From CAWKEY01 sp963848675 (GTDB lineage Bacteria; Pseudomonadota; Gammaproteobacteria; Methylococcales; Methylomonadaceae), in the NCBI GenBank assembly GCA_963848675.1, contig CAWKEY010000048.1, positions 1 through 41,886 on the forward strand: 41,886 nt of DNA. Reading direction: 5' to 3'. The notes under the pieces are model-generated. The model did not search any database. It was not told the origin of the DNA and saw only the letters and a program-made list of their open reading frames with translations. A program made the position numbers and the translations under genes. Position 1 is the first letter of the stretch. The number at the start of each line of letters is the position of its first letter. This document shows positions 1 through 8,528 of the stretch, one piece after another.

Positions 1-1356
1 TAAGTATCTACACAACTTTTCCTAGAAATTGCCTGGCAGTGGCTTCCAAGCTGCCCAACTCCTCTTGGGAATATGCCTCTATGATTTCAAGCATGGAGAG
101 AAAGACCCACAACCCTGCCAATAGCGCAGGATTGGTGAATTCCTTTTTGTGCCTCATTTGCCTCCCGCTAACTTTGATCAAAAATACCCGCAATTCGGCA
201 GCCTCCTTGCTTTTATCAGCGGCTATCGCCCATACCGTGACACAGGCCATGCTGACGACCAATAAGCGCTTGGCGATAGCGGCTGCGGATTCTTGTTGCC
301 AAGACTCCAAATGATGGCCTGCTTGCTTGAGCAGCTTGAAAAAGCATTCGATCTGCCAGCGCCAGTAGTACCATAGAGCAATGGTAGCAGCATTCACCGC
401 TGTCACGTTGGTCAGCAATAGCCATTCCGCCAACACGTCACCCGCTTCGGATAGGATGCGGCTGACCACTAGCCGCGCATCGACAGGAATGCCGGGCACA
501 GCGGGCTTTTTTTCTTTCTTTTGGCTAGGTTTAGCAGGGCGGGTGAGACGCACCGGGGTTTCCGCAACCCATTGCCAATACGGTTTGCCGTGGTAACTGA
601 CTTCCCGGGTCTTTTCAAACGTCAATGCTTGTGCCACTGCTTTGCAGGATAGGGCCTTGCCATTGTATTCTACTTTTGGATTATCTTTGATCCGCACCAA
701 CCACCAACAACCTGCCGCATCCCATGTTCGGATGTGCCCGACAGAATCACCTTCGCGGTCAATGATGTGTATCAGCGGCTTTAGAAATCCTTGTGTTTCC
801 AGATACTGGATACATCCCGTCACTTCATCCAGATGATGCTTGATGACGGGAGTAGGATTGATTTCCTGATAGGTCGCGTAACTCCCGTCGCTGCTGACCA
901 GCCGTTGCGCTACCGGTGCCAGAGGCTGCCCAGTCTGATCACTTAAAATCAGGCTGGTTTGCAGGTCGTAGCCTACATCCGTGTCGTGAGTGATGGCATA
1001 AGTATCTGCTTTGTTGAGATGTTTGTAACTCAAATGCGACCAGTCGTGGACGCATAGAGCGTACAGGCTGCAATGCTCTTGGATGCCTTCATGCGCGGCA
1101 GCCGTGAGTGGTTCTTGCAGCTTCGGCAGGCTGACCGATTCATTTTGATAGAAACGCCATGCCGCTTGAGTGCTGGCAAAGCTGCTGATTTTGTCCGGCA
1201 ACGCTTTCAGACCCGCGCTCAGGGGATCACTGGAGTTCATGTGTTCAGCCACCAGTCGATGGTAGCGGTCGTTTAGGCGTGAATCCACGCCTGGCAGTTT
1301 TTTTTAAAATCATACTGCATCATGCCAAAATTTAGGAAAAGTTGTGTAGATACTTA
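1..1356 (-). mobile_element. IS4-family insertion sequence, apparently complete
   Basis: Terminal inverted repeats are visible: the first 24 bases (beginning TAAGTATCTACACAACTTTT) match the reverse complement of the bases ending at 1356, after which the arms diverge. One transposase gene fills the element on the minus strand. The left end coincides with the window edge, so the target duplication cannot be read and a slightly longer element is possible. The right end lies in the frame of a GGDEF gene remnant, so the element has cut that gene. Confidence 0.85.
8..1288 (-). CDS. IS4-family DDE transposase
   Basis: A 426-residue transposase that would cut and join the ends of its own element. 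The candidate first catalytic Asp is in VHDWSH, the second in IIDREGD, and the family YREK signature (Y-x2-R-x3-E-x6-K) is clear in WYYWRWQIECFFKLLK near the C-terminus. The length is normal for the family and no frameshift is seen, so the copy may be active. It lies inside the inverted repeats at 1-24 and about 1333-1356. Family assignment is firm; the subgroup was not determined. Confidence 0.9.
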   Translation of the reverse strand: MDSRLNDRYHRLVAEHMNSSDPLSAGLKALPDKISSFASTQAAWRFYQNESVSLPKLQEPLTAAAHEGIQEHCSLYALCVHDWSHLSYKHLNKADTYAITHDTDVGYDLQTSLILSDQTGQPLAPVAQRLVSSDGSYATYQEINPTPVIKHHLDEVTGCIQYLETQGFLKPLIHIIDREGDSVGHIRTWDAAGCWWLVRIKDNPKVEYNGKALSCKAVAQALTFEKTREVSYHGKPYWQWVAETPVRLTRPAKPSQKKEKKPAVPGIPVDARLVVSRILSEAGDVLAEWLLLTNVTAVNAATIALWYYWRWQIECFFKLLKQAGHHLESWQQESAAAIAKRLLVVSMACVTVWAIAADKSKEAAELRVFLIKVSGRQMRHKKEFTNPALLAGLWVFLSMLEIIEAYSQEELGSLEATARQFLGKVV

Positions 1357-2015
1357 TGCGCTCAGGGTGGACAAACAACTGGGCTGGTCTGATCTTGACC
1401 TGCCGCTTGTGATCGCCACAGGCTCAACCTTGCTCCTGGTCCTCGCTCTGCTGCTGCTTGTCCTGAATGAGCATTTTCGCCGGGAAGAACAAAGGAAAAG
1501 GTCGGCAAATCGCTTGCTCCATATGGCGATGCACGATGCCTTGACTGGGCTCCCCAATAGAACGCTACTGACCGATCGATTCAGTCAGGCTTGTTCCCGG
1601 GCACAGCGTCGGAACCTGACATTTTCGACTATGTTTCTCGATCTGAATGGCTTCAAGAAGGTAAACGATACCTATGGTCACGACGTTGGCGATCAATTGC
1701 TCAGGACCCTGGGCGGTTTACTCAAGGAATGCATCAGGAATGAGGATACTTTGAGTAGAATCAGCGGAGATGAATTCGTGATCCTACTGGAAGATACGTC
1801 TTACGCGAATGCGGAAGAGAGTTGCGCGGGAAATTCAGGCCAAGTTGGCTCAGCCGCGGCTTATCCGGGGCATTGAACTGACGATTGATATCAGCATAGG
1901 AATTGCGGTTTATCCCGACGATGGCACGGAAATGAGCGAATTACTCAGGAAAGCGGATGCAAGAATGTATCAAGCAAAAGAGCAAAGCAAAGGCCTGCTG
2001 ATGGAACGCACATAA
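1357..2015 (+). pseudogene. GGDEF (diguanylate cyclase) remnant, 5'-truncated and frameshifted
   Basis: The C-terminal part of a membrane-bound diguanylate cyclase, the enzyme class that makes cyclic di-GMP from two GTP. A transmembrane segment (LPLVIATGSTLLLVLALLLL) is followed by a GGDEF domain with HDALTGLPNR, FLDLNGFKKVND and the active-site motif written SGDEF. The reading frame moves near 1830, where one extra G after GCGGAA fits; the rest of the domain (IGIAVYPDDG, ADARMYQAKE) continues in the next frame to 2015. The N-terminal sensor is lost: the open frame starts at 1322 inside the IS4 right end. Almost certainly inactive. Confidence 0.85.
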
Positions 2016-2389
2016 AGATCGACTTTATTTTTCGACCTTAATAGTCAATTTTTTTCGGGCTCCAAAAAAACTTGTCAATCGGCCATCTTCGATTCAGATG
2101 TGTGGTTCATATCTAATCTGACAGGTACTGGTGTTTATAAGGTTTTTTTTGTTGGGTTAGTGCTTCACCACCCCAACGAGCCTAATAAAAGAGGTCAGAT
2201 TTGAACTACCGCAACCGACCCACAGCCGTCATTCGGGAATGGATTTAAGTTTCCCCAAACCTGCCATTCGCGGAGTTTAGCAAACAGCAATAAGCAGGCA
2301 GCCAAAACATTGAGACAGTCCGTATCGAAATGTCTAATGTTTCCTTAACCGCTAGGTGCTATGCTTAGCAGGCGATACCAGTAGAGTAA
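2016..2389. other. Intergenic, no gene seen
   Basis: No open frame with protein-like composition on either strand. The 14-mer AAATGTCTAATGTT at 2328-2341 recurs at 3683-3696, so it flanks the FkbM gene on both sides. The rest is moderately AT-rich sequence. Confidence 0.5.
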
Positions 2390-3469
2390 TCACACGCCAT
2401 TGATGAGGTTGTCTTTTTCACGCGGCAAAAAAAGCAGGTCTTCGATGCGAACAGGGGATCCCCAATTGTCGAAAAATGCCGGTATTGAATCAATTGGAAC
2501 TTCCTCGCAGGACACCCGATCGATGACAAAGATTCTGTAATCCATGCCCATAATCCAGTTAAGAAAGTCTACAGGTTCTACGCCAGAAACACGATTTATC
2601 ATCTCCATGCTAAATTCGCAGATGATTGCGGGACGGCTGCGCGACAGCAGCGCCTCTCCACCCTTTAATACCTTGTATTCGGCACCTTCGACATCCACTT
2701 TAATCACGTCGACGTTTGGCATGGACATCTCGTCTAGCGTGAATGTCGGAACAACCGTTCCATGCCCATGCAACGTGACGAACTGCTGACTAACGAAGCC
2801 ACCGTTCGAGCCGATGTGGGACGAGAAGTATGCCCAACCGCGCTGATCAGAAAGGGCGATCGGCAATAGCGTTATGTTTGAGACATGGTTGTGTTCTGAC
2901 GCCATCAGAATTAGTCGGCAATTTTCCGAGTTTGGCTCAAACGCGTACACATGCCCTTCCTCCCCAGCCAGCTTAGATAGCATCAGTGAATGGAAGCCGA
3001 CATTAGCCCCGATGTCAAAAACCACCGCACCAGGGCGGCATATCTTATTAAAACAGGCAACTAGATGTGGCTCATACGTACCAGAAAAAGCACTTGGCGA
3101 TGAGACAGATATATCGTGGCGGTCCACTGGGCTGTCGATACCGTTTATCGGAGTGAATTTAATGTCCTCCGTTGAAAACCTGATTATCATTGGCGTCGGA
3201 AAAGTTTGCCTGTCGAGCATCATAATCACTGCGCGCATGTCTGCTATTGATTCCACAGTATTCTTACCAAGGTTATTACGGATATTCAGCAAGACACTGT
3301 CATTCAGGTTACTGTTATTTCCATAAACTAGCGAAATAAATTCATTCAGGTCAATGGAGAGATGCTCAAGACCTTCATGACATGAGATATAATCGTCGAG
3401 ATGTCCTGCCTCGTCTGAATTCCGTGGTACTCCCTTAATTACATCTATTGCGCGGCTTAAAATACCCAT
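2390..3469 (-). CDS. FkbM-family methyltransferase
   Basis: A SAM-dependent methyltransferase of the FkbM type (Methyltransf_21), usually acting on sugar hydroxyls of polysaccharides or natural products. The SAM-binding motif is VVFDIGANVGFHSLML, followed by the acidic VYAFEPNSENC and the family motif VIKVDVEGAEYKVLKGG. The start at 3469 (MGILSRAIDV) is chosen over an upstream ATG at 3493 because AAGGA lies six bases before it. The roughly 120 residues before the fold are not recognised. The gene stands alone: no glycosyltransferase or capsule genes adjoin it, so the substrate is unknown. The AT-rich 5' region and flanking 14-bp direct repeats suggest it was acquired. Confidence 0.85.
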   Translation of the reverse strand: MGILSRAIDVIKGVPRNSDEAGHLDDYISCHEGLEHLSIDLNEFISLVYGNNSNLNDSVLLNIRNNLGKNTVESIADMRAVIMMLDRQTFPTPMIIRFSTEDIKFTPINGIDSPVDRHDISVSSPSAFSGTYEPHLVACFNKICRPGAVVFDIGANVGFHSLMLSKLAGEEGHVYAFEPNSENCRLILMASEHNHVSNITLLPIALSDQRGWAYFSSHIGSNGGFVSQQFVTLHGHGTVVPTFTLDEMSMPNVDVIKVDVEGAEYKVLKGGEALLSRSRPAIICEFSMEMINRVSGVEPVDFLNWIMGMDYRIFVIDRVSCEEVPIDSIPAFFDNWGSPVRIEDLLFLPREKDNLINGV

Positions 3470-3860
3470 ACTGATTCCTTGTTTATAAAGCAAATTTAAC
3501 AGTTTAAAAAATTAGTTTTATCGATGCTTAATATTTAAATATCGAAGCATCAAAAAATCATACCTGACAAAATATTATATACTTTAATATCATTAACTTG
3601 ATTAAAAATTATAACAACAGGATTAATGATCATTAATGATATATCGATTTGACACAGTATATTCCAATAGATAAATGAGCCAAAATGTCTAATGTTCAAA
3701 ACAGTGTCCCTTGATTTTAGTGGCTTTCAAGGGTGTCAAAACGCCAAAACAGTAGGCAATGCGATAACACCATCTGAATTAATAGCGCATTGCCTACCTT
3801 CATTCCGCCATATTCATCGCCACAAAGCCGCCAGTCGCGACCGTCAGTTGATGGCCGGTA
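3470..3860. other. AT-rich intergenic region upstream of the FkbM gene
   Basis: No gene. The stretch 3500-3660 is very AT-rich and includes the perfect 16-base palindrome ATTAATGATCATTAAT at 3622-3637, a possible promoter or operator for the minus-strand FkbM gene. A second copy of AAATGTCTAATGTT is at 3683-3696. Confidence 0.5.
3752..3797. repeat. 12-bp inverted repeat
   Basis: GTAGGCAATGCG at 3752-3763 and its exact reverse complement CGCATTGCCTAC at 3786-3797 enclose a 22-base loop. No T-run follows, so an intrinsic terminator is unlikely. It may be a miniature element remnant or a protein-binding site. Confidence 0.6.
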
Positions 3861-3952
3861 TTTGCCCGTGACAAGCAACCCTAAGTTGCTATTTTAGTAC
3901 GCTGAAGATTCTCAAATCTGACCTAAATACAGGGCTTTGAGGCGCAGTGGAA
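3861..3952 (+). repeat. Dispersed ~92-bp repeat (repeat D), copy 1
   Basis: The sequence from TTTGCCCGTGACAAGCAACC to GCGCAGTGGAA recurs in the same orientation at 30158-30250 with about two substitutions. It has no long terminal inverted repeat and no open frame. The two copies bracket some 26 kb of the window. Its nature (end of a larger element or interspersed repeat) is unknown. Confidence 0.8.
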
Positions 3953-3964
3953 ATGACTTGCCGG

Positions 3965-4198
3965 TTACTCCTCAAGCCAGTGTGTATGGGCGGCGCTACC
4001 GCCAACTCGCCGGGCAAGCCGTTTAATGTCATCGATACCGAACCGCCGCAAGGAAGGTTGGCGTTTCCCATTCGCAACGGCAGCATCACAGGCCAAGTTC
4101 CACGTCTGTCCACGCTCCCGGCGCAGCGCCGTCAATCCCTCAATCAGCAGTTTGCGTTCATTGTCGCTTAAACCGGCTATAGGTTCAGGTTTGCTCAT
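3965..4198 (-). CDS. Small hypothetical protein
   Basis: A 77-residue protein starting MSKPEPIAGLSDNERKLLIE. The start at 4198 is chosen because GGAGGT lies just upstream (spacing about seven bases); the longer open frame to 4231 has no ribosome-binding site. Composition is charged and probably helical (LRRERGQTWNLACDAAV, GIDDIKRLARRVGG), with no membrane segment or catalytic motif I recognise. It is followed at 3861-3952 by a dispersed repeat and preceded by the co-directional pRiA4b ORF-3 gene, with which it may be co-transcribed (72-bp gap). Confidence 0.6.
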   Translation of the reverse strand: MSKPEPIAGLSDNERKLLIEGLTALRRERGQTWNLACDAAVANGKRQPSLRRFGIDDIKRLARRVGGSAAHTHWLEE

Positions 4199-4270
4199 AA
4201 CATTTACCTCCAAGTCAGCACCGAAGAACATGAGTAATACGTTTCCGCATCTGGCTATCCATCGGCTTAT

Positions 4271-4819
4271 TTACACTTGCGGTTCTGGTGTAGAAACTTC
4301 AAGGTACTCAGTCAGACGATCGTTGGCCTCTTCCAGCGCGAAATGCTTGGGATCGAAGGGGCCGCCCAACCAGTCGATTAGCTCGCGCCTACGGGCATTC
4401 CGCCTACCCGCAAGTGTTCTCAGCATCTCAGCGTAGCCCCATGGCCCGCCACAATCCTCCGGTGGACACGCGTTTCGCCCTGCGACACAGCGCGGATAAA
4501 CGACACCGGTACATGTCCTCATCTCTTTCTCGATTGTGACCAAGTGCCCCCAGTTGTCGCCGAAGTCATAAACGTAACACAACGTATCCCCGATGCGGCA
4601 TACGTTGGCAAGGATCAAGCTGTTGTTGATCTCACAGCGTCCCAGCTCGTCGTGGAAGGAAAAGAGATGGGCCATCTCCCAGCCCATGACGCCTTGGATA
4701 CAGTAGTGCAGTTGCGACAACGTGAGGGTCGAGTAGGTATCGAACCGCCGCCAAACAGCCGGTCTCGTTCCATTCAAAACAACCTTGATTCGCCAAACGG
4801 GCGGGTGATTTATCGTCAT
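4271..4819 (-). CDS. Plasmid pRiA4b ORF-3 family protein
   Basis: A 182-residue protein with the family's hallmarks: an N-terminal beta strand ending in RPAVWRRF, then LSQLHYCIQGVMGWEMAHLF, the YDFGDNWGH motif, and the Cys-rich CPPEDCGGPWGY. The family has no established biochemical role and is common on plasmids and mobile regions. The ATG at 4819 is only three bases from MITE-A copy 1, and no ribosome-binding site is visible, so the insertion seems to have replaced the native leader. A paralogue lies at 37517-38110. Confidence 0.9.
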   Translation of the reverse strand: MTINHPPVWRIKVVLNGTRPAVWRRFDTYSTLTLSQLHYCIQGVMGWEMAHLFSFHDELGRCEINNSLILANVCRIGDTLCYVYDFGDNWGHLVTIEKEMRTCTGVVYPRCVAGRNACPPEDCGGPWGYAEMLRTLAGRRNARRRELIDWLGGPFDPKHFALEEANDRLTEYLEVSTPEPQV

Positions 4820-4822
4820 GTA

Positions 4823-5138
4823 GGTTGCTAATAAACAAAAGGCTCTAAAGTTTCATAGAAATTTTCTGAGTACCTTATCCAGCAAGGCTTTCAGATTGTT
4901 TTCAACTTCTCAAAAATAATCCGTTCTGACCGTGTAATTTTTAGGATATCTAAACTTCCAGACTTTTTCGTTCCAAGAATAAAGAGCTTGTGTTAAATAT
5001 AGGCCGACGTAGAGAGACTCATAGAGTAACGCAAACTCAGTGTATAGTCCCAATGGTATCATTAGTTTGTCCACGTGCCCCACATTTGCGGTGGCTTATA
5101 AAGCCTGTGGAACTTTAGAGCTTTTTTTATTAGCACCC
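4823..5138 (+). repeat. Miniature inverted-repeat element MITE-A, copy 1
   Basis: About 316 bp. The left end GGTTGCTAATAAACAAAAGG is the family terminal repeat with one change, and the right end reads as its inverse (...TTATTAGCACCC). It is nearly identical to 6433-6750; related copies are at 10975-11142 and 35936-36218. No transposase is encoded. It lies between two diverging genes, three bases from one ATG and four from the other. No target duplication is obvious. Confidence 0.85.
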
Positions 5139-5142
5139 GACA

Positions 5143-5412
5143 ATGCCCAAGGTAAAAAAGAAGCTTACAACTGCTCAGAAGCGTGTAAGAAAAAAGACAA
5201 AAGAAGAAAATCAAAAGAAGTACATGTGGGTATTCCTAAATGGAAAGCAAGTAAAAATCAAAAGACCGCCCATGATCGAAGGAATTGATGCTGAAGAGTA
5301 TATCCAACAAAATGCTGATCCGATATGGCTGCATCAAAACGAGATGTGGGAATACATGAAGGACGAGGGGGAAAAGCGGGAAACCGATGCCGAGGACACG
5401 GATAAACTTTAA
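5143..5412 (+). CDS. Small basic hypothetical protein
   Basis: An 89-residue protein with a very Lys/Arg-rich N-terminus (MPKVKKKLTTAQKRVRKKTK), a central KYMWVFLNGKQVKIKRPPMI segment and an acidic C-terminus (EGEKRETDAEDTDKL). The basic start could bind nucleic acid, but I do not recognise a family. The ATG is four bases after the end of MITE-A copy 1 and no ribosome-binding site is visible, so the original 5' end may have been displaced. It precedes a co-directional membrane-protein gene by 61 bp. Confidence 0.5.
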   Translation: MPKVKKKLTTAQKRVRKKTKEENQKKYMWVFLNGKQVKIKRPPMIEGIDAEEYIQQNADPIWLHQNEMWEYMKDEGEKRETDAEDTDKL

Positions 5413-5473
5413 TGCTTTTTTTAAACGGGCAAATTTTCCAAACTGTTTGACAAGCCGAAAACCGATGAATTGA

Positions 5474-6430
5474 ATGTCTCAGCCAAGTAATAAAAACGAT
5501 CAAGTAAAGCTTCTGGATAAGAGCTTTCCTTGTTGTTACGCGCAAACTATCGAACAACATCGGCAAAATTTAAACGGCATCGTTGAGTCGCACCTTAACG
5601 AGGCAAAAAATCGTGTCACGCCAGTCTATTTGAAGTATTTTGCTTCGCCGAGTGTTGTCTTAAGTCGCCATTGGCGACACCGAGGCGATATTCCCAAGGA
5701 GTTAGCTACTCTACCTCGTTCTGCTTGGGGCTTTATCAAGTCAGCAGCCACCCGTAAGAAAAATCAACCGGATAAACAACTCAATTCTATTTCTTTATCG
5801 GGTAAGCAACTTGAGTTGTATACCGCGATTGAAATCGAGTTGCTTGATTTACGCGGCTTGGACAAAAAGCTTCAGGATTATGTTGCTCATTATCAAACCA
5901 ATTTCGATGCCAAATTGAGTGATTTACTTAACGGACTCCCCACCAATCAACGTGAGGAAGTTGAAAGACAACTTTCTCATCATATTGAACGAATGTCTCT
6001 CCCTGTTGAAGGCTCACGAGAAGCATTGATGTTTTTATTGACAGGCTTAATGGGGAAAAGTCTGGGAGCCAGTGGCTTTGGAAGTAGCCTTGCCACAGGT
6101 CAAGCCGCTGCAACAGCGATTTATACAAGCAATCTATCCTGGTGGGGCAGTCTATGGGTGAGTCTAACCGGAGTTCCTGCTTGGGTAGGTTTGGTTGGAG
6201 CGACAAGCGGATTAATGGCAACACTCATAATCGCGCCTTTTTTCGCACCTTTGCTAGAAGTTGGCGTCAATCGATTTCGAGGCAAAAAAATGTTACTTGA
6301 AATCATTGAGCATGTGAGGAAGCGTGTCATCAAACCGCCAAGCGATGCGGTGGATGTTTTAGGAAAGCTTGCTGTCTATCTGCAACTGCTTCCCGATATT
6401 ATTCGTTTTGCGGCTAAGATCAAGCCATGA
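5474..6430 (+). CDS. Hypothetical membrane protein with central hydrophobic hairpin
   Basis: A 318-residue protein not assigned to a named family. Residues 1-80 are soluble and polar, 110-170 are helical and charged (EIELLDLRGLDKKLQDYVAH, REEVERQLSHHIER). About 180-265 form a Gly/Ala-rich hydrophobic stretch with likely membrane helices (WGSLWVSLTGVPAWVGLVGA, GLMATLIIAPFFAPLLEVGV), followed by a basic helical tail. The shape resembles membrane-remodelling or small-channel proteins, but no nucleotide-binding motif is present. The gene ends two bases before MITE-A copy 2, so this gene and the one before it lie between direct copies of that element. Confidence 0.6.
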   Translation: MSQPSNKNDQVKLLDKSFPCCYAQTIEQHRQNLNGIVESHLNEAKNRVTPVYLKYFASPSVVLSRHWRHRGDIPKELATLPRSAWGFIKSAATRKKNQPDKQLNSISLSGKQLELYTAIEIELLDLRGLDKKLQDYVAHYQTNFDAKLSDLLNGLPTNQREEVERQLSHHIERMSLPVEGSREALMFLLTGLMGKSLGASGFGSSLATGQAAATAIYTSNLSWWGSLWVSLTGVPAWVGLVGATSGLMATLIIAPFFAPLLEVGVNRFRGKKMLLEIIEHVRKRVIKPPSDAVDVLGKLAVYLQLLPDIIRFAAKIKP

Positions 6431-6432
6431 TT

Positions 6433-6750
6433 GGGTGCTAATAAACAAAAGGCTCTAAAGTTTCATAGAAATTTGCTGAGTACCTTATCCAGCAAGGCTT
6501 TCAGATTGTTTTCAACTTCTCAAAAATAATCCGTTCTGACCGTGTAATTTTTAGGAGATCTAAACTTCCAGACTTTTTCGTTCCAAGAATAAAGAGCTTG
6601 TGTTAAATATAGGCCGACGTAGAGAGGCTCATAGAGTAACGCAAACTCAGTGTATAGGCCCAATGGTATCATTAGTTTGTCCGCGCGCCCTACATTTGCA
6701 GTGGCTTATAAAGCCTGTGGAACTTTGGAGCCTTTTGTTTATTAGCACCC
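6433..6750 (+). repeat. Miniature inverted-repeat element MITE-A, copy 2
   Basis: About 318 bp, same orientation as copy 1 and nearly identical. The ends are GGGTGCTAATAAACAAAAGG and its inverse ending at 6750. With copy 1 it brackets 5139-6432, which contains two complete open frames. No coding capacity for a transposase. Confidence 0.85.
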
Positions 6751-6798
6751 AAGTTGGGGTTAACTGGTAATTTCGTTTCATCATACCCGCCAATAGGC

Positions 6799-6836
6799 AA
6801 AAAAAATGCGACCAGGGCTGCTCATCTGGCCGCATT
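6799..6836 (-). terminator. Intrinsic terminator for minus-strand transcription
   Basis: Read on the minus strand, an 11-bp stem with one internal mismatch (AATGCGGCCAG pairing with CTGGTCGCATT around a ten-base loop) is followed directly by a run of eight Ts. This is a classic Rho-independent terminator. No minus-strand gene ends here, so it may close a small RNA transcribed from 6837-7140, or be the leftover of a lost gene. Confidence 0.75.
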
Positions 6837-7147
6837 AAGTGGAAGGATACTAAACTCTAATCCCTTTAGGAGTGGGAGCGCATACAAGAGTTGCAGGCAT
6901 TCTAGTGACTGTAGCCAGCCTTGAAAATGTGGCAGATTGCCGCGCGACATTTTGCCGCCACAAATGGCACAATAAATGCTAATTTCCTTAGTTTGCGCTG
7001 TTCAGAGCTACCTCCAAATAGCGTGGTGACACGGCTTAAACAACGCATTAAAACCCATTATCGGGGCATTTCGCACAGAACAATAGGGCATATCACACAC
7101 AACCTGCTTTACTCCTCGAATGCATATCCATAAACATAGCACCGCAT
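6837..7147. other. Gap upstream of the IhfB-like gene; possible small-RNA locus
   Basis: No convincing protein gene. A 70-codon plus-strand frame at 6921-7133 lacks a ribosome-binding site and recognisable features. Because a strong minus-strand terminator lies at the left border, an antisense small RNA is possible. The promoter of the IhfB-like gene must also lie here. Confidence 0.4.
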
Positions 7148-7468
7148 ATGACTAAATCAGAACTCATTGAAGCATTGGCTAAGAAGCAGCCTCATTTGAC
7201 ACGCAAAGATGTGGAACTGGCAGTTGCCTGCATACTAGAACACATGAGCCAAACACTGATGGCTCACGATAGAATCGAAATTCGAGGCTTTGGCAGTTTT
7301 TCGTTGCACTATCGAGCACCTCACATAGGGCGAGACCCCAGATCAGGTGAGCCATTACATTTACCCGCTAGCTATCTTCCTTATTTCAAACCCGGCAAAG
7401 AACTAGCGCAACGAATTGATCGACTAAAGACTGCATACCCGATTAACAAAGAAAACTTAGGACACTGA
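7148..7468 (+). CDS. Integration host factor beta-like protein (HU/IHF family)
   Basis: A 106-residue DNA-bending protein. The N-terminus MTKSELIEALAKKQPHLTRK and the core RIEIRGFGSFSLHYRAPHIG closely match IhfB; the DNA-intercalating beta arm follows in GRDPRSGEP, then the YFKPGKELAQRI helix. It is about ten residues longer at the C-terminus than typical IhfB. It would bind and sharply bend specific sites and assist recombination, replication and transcription. The usual rpsA partner is not here, so this is probably an extra copy on an accessory element; the nearby tyrosine recombinase is a possible client. No clear ribosome-binding site precedes the ATG. Confidence 0.88.
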   Translation: MTKSELIEALAKKQPHLTRKDVELAVACILEHMSQTLMAHDRIEIRGFGSFSLHYRAPHIGRDPRSGEPLHLPASYLPYFKPGKELAQRIDRLKTAYPINKENLGH

Positions 7469-7563
7469 CATCCTCCCTAAACCCAAAGGATCACATCGGC
7501 CATGGCGATTTATGCCTTTATATGTAGGCGCGGTTGCGTGCGGTTTTGGGGACTATTTTTAGA

Positions 7564-7585
7564 CCCTATAAAATACATTATAGGG
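7564..7585. terminator. Hairpin between converging genes
   Basis: CCCTATAA and TTATAGGG form an 8-bp perfect stem around a six-base loop, between the converging IhfB-like and HU genes. No strong T-run follows on either strand, so termination there is plausible from position only. Confidence 0.35.
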
Positions 7586-7723
7586 CCTAAAAGCCGGGCA
7601 GGGGGCTTGACCGCTTTCGCGGGGCTATTGACTGTCAAACGATAAAAATACGCTGTGCCTGGACGGGTGAAATGGCCGCTGAAAATTGGCAAGTATTGGA
7701 CGTCGTTTTACACCCTTAAACCA

Positions 7724-7999
7724 TCACGCGTTAACCGCGTCTTTTAAGGTTTTGCCGGCTTTGAATGCCGGTATTGTCGCGGCGGCAATGGTAATGGCTT
7801 GTCCGGTTTGCGGGTTGCGACCGGCACGCTCGGCTCTTGCTTTGGCTTCAAAGGTGCCAAAGCCGACTAAGGTCACAGAGTCACCGGCTTTTAACGTGGT
7901 TTCGATGGTTTTGGTTAAACCATCTAACGCGCGTCCTGCGTCGGCTTTGGATAAATTGGCGTGTTGGGCAATGGCGTCTATGAGTTCGGATTTTTTCAT
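7724..7999 (-). CDS. HU-family DNA-binding protein
   Basis: A 91-residue histone-like protein beginning MKKSELIDAIAQHANLSKAD, with VTLVGFGTFEAKARAERAGR and the arm motif RNPQTGQ, typical of HU (closest in look to HupB). HU coats and bends DNA without strong sequence preference. The start at 7999 is chosen over the longer frame to 8077 because homology begins here and an AGGA lies upstream. It faces the IhfB-like gene, so two HU/IHF paralogues sit within one kilobase beside a site-specific recombinase. Confidence 0.9.
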   Translation of the reverse strand: MKKSELIDAIAQHANLSKADAGRALDGLTKTIETTLKAGDSVTLVGFGTFEAKARAERAGRNPQTGQAITIAAATIPAFKAGKTLKDAVNA

Positions 8000-8528
8000 G
8001 AGGGGGGTCCTAAAGAGTGAATGATGAAAGTAACGTTGAATACGCGAGCACAAATGATGACCGCAATGGCATGACAATGATTACCATCTGGGGTGGTTTC
8101 TTATTGTTAATGGTCTTTATCCTTGGCAATAGTAGCCGATAATTTTCAATCTACAAGTTAGCTTAAATAGCAGTATTGGCGAATATTCGAGTTGCTCGGA
8201 GCCATCGTGAGCCGGGTTCAGTGATCTTGAACATTGATTGTCAGAACCTAGAGTCGACTGCTCCGACCGGCAGCAGCCGGCCAGTCTGGGCCAAAGACCC
8301 GGTTCCGGCCAAAACGGTAATGATCTACAAAAACCAGACACCTTCGTAGGTTGTTTTTCAATAAAATTCCGGCTCAAATTCCCATGCGATGGGTAGCTTT
8401 TTAGCGAACCGAACAGTTTTGAAGTTGATAGTAAACGGATGTTTTGCATAACGAAAAGGACAGCATTTCCGACAGTTTTGCTACAATTTGGTATTGTTTT
8501 TTTAATAACTCTTAAACAAGGAAATAGC
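8000..8528. other. Intergenic, no gene seen
   Basis: Holds the HU promoter region near 8000-8110 and the leader of the winged-helix gene. The GC-rich stretch about 8250-8320 is full of short inverted GGCC/CCGG words. A long minus-strand frame (8117-8653) overlaps the winged-helix gene and is not protein-like. Confidence 0.45.
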
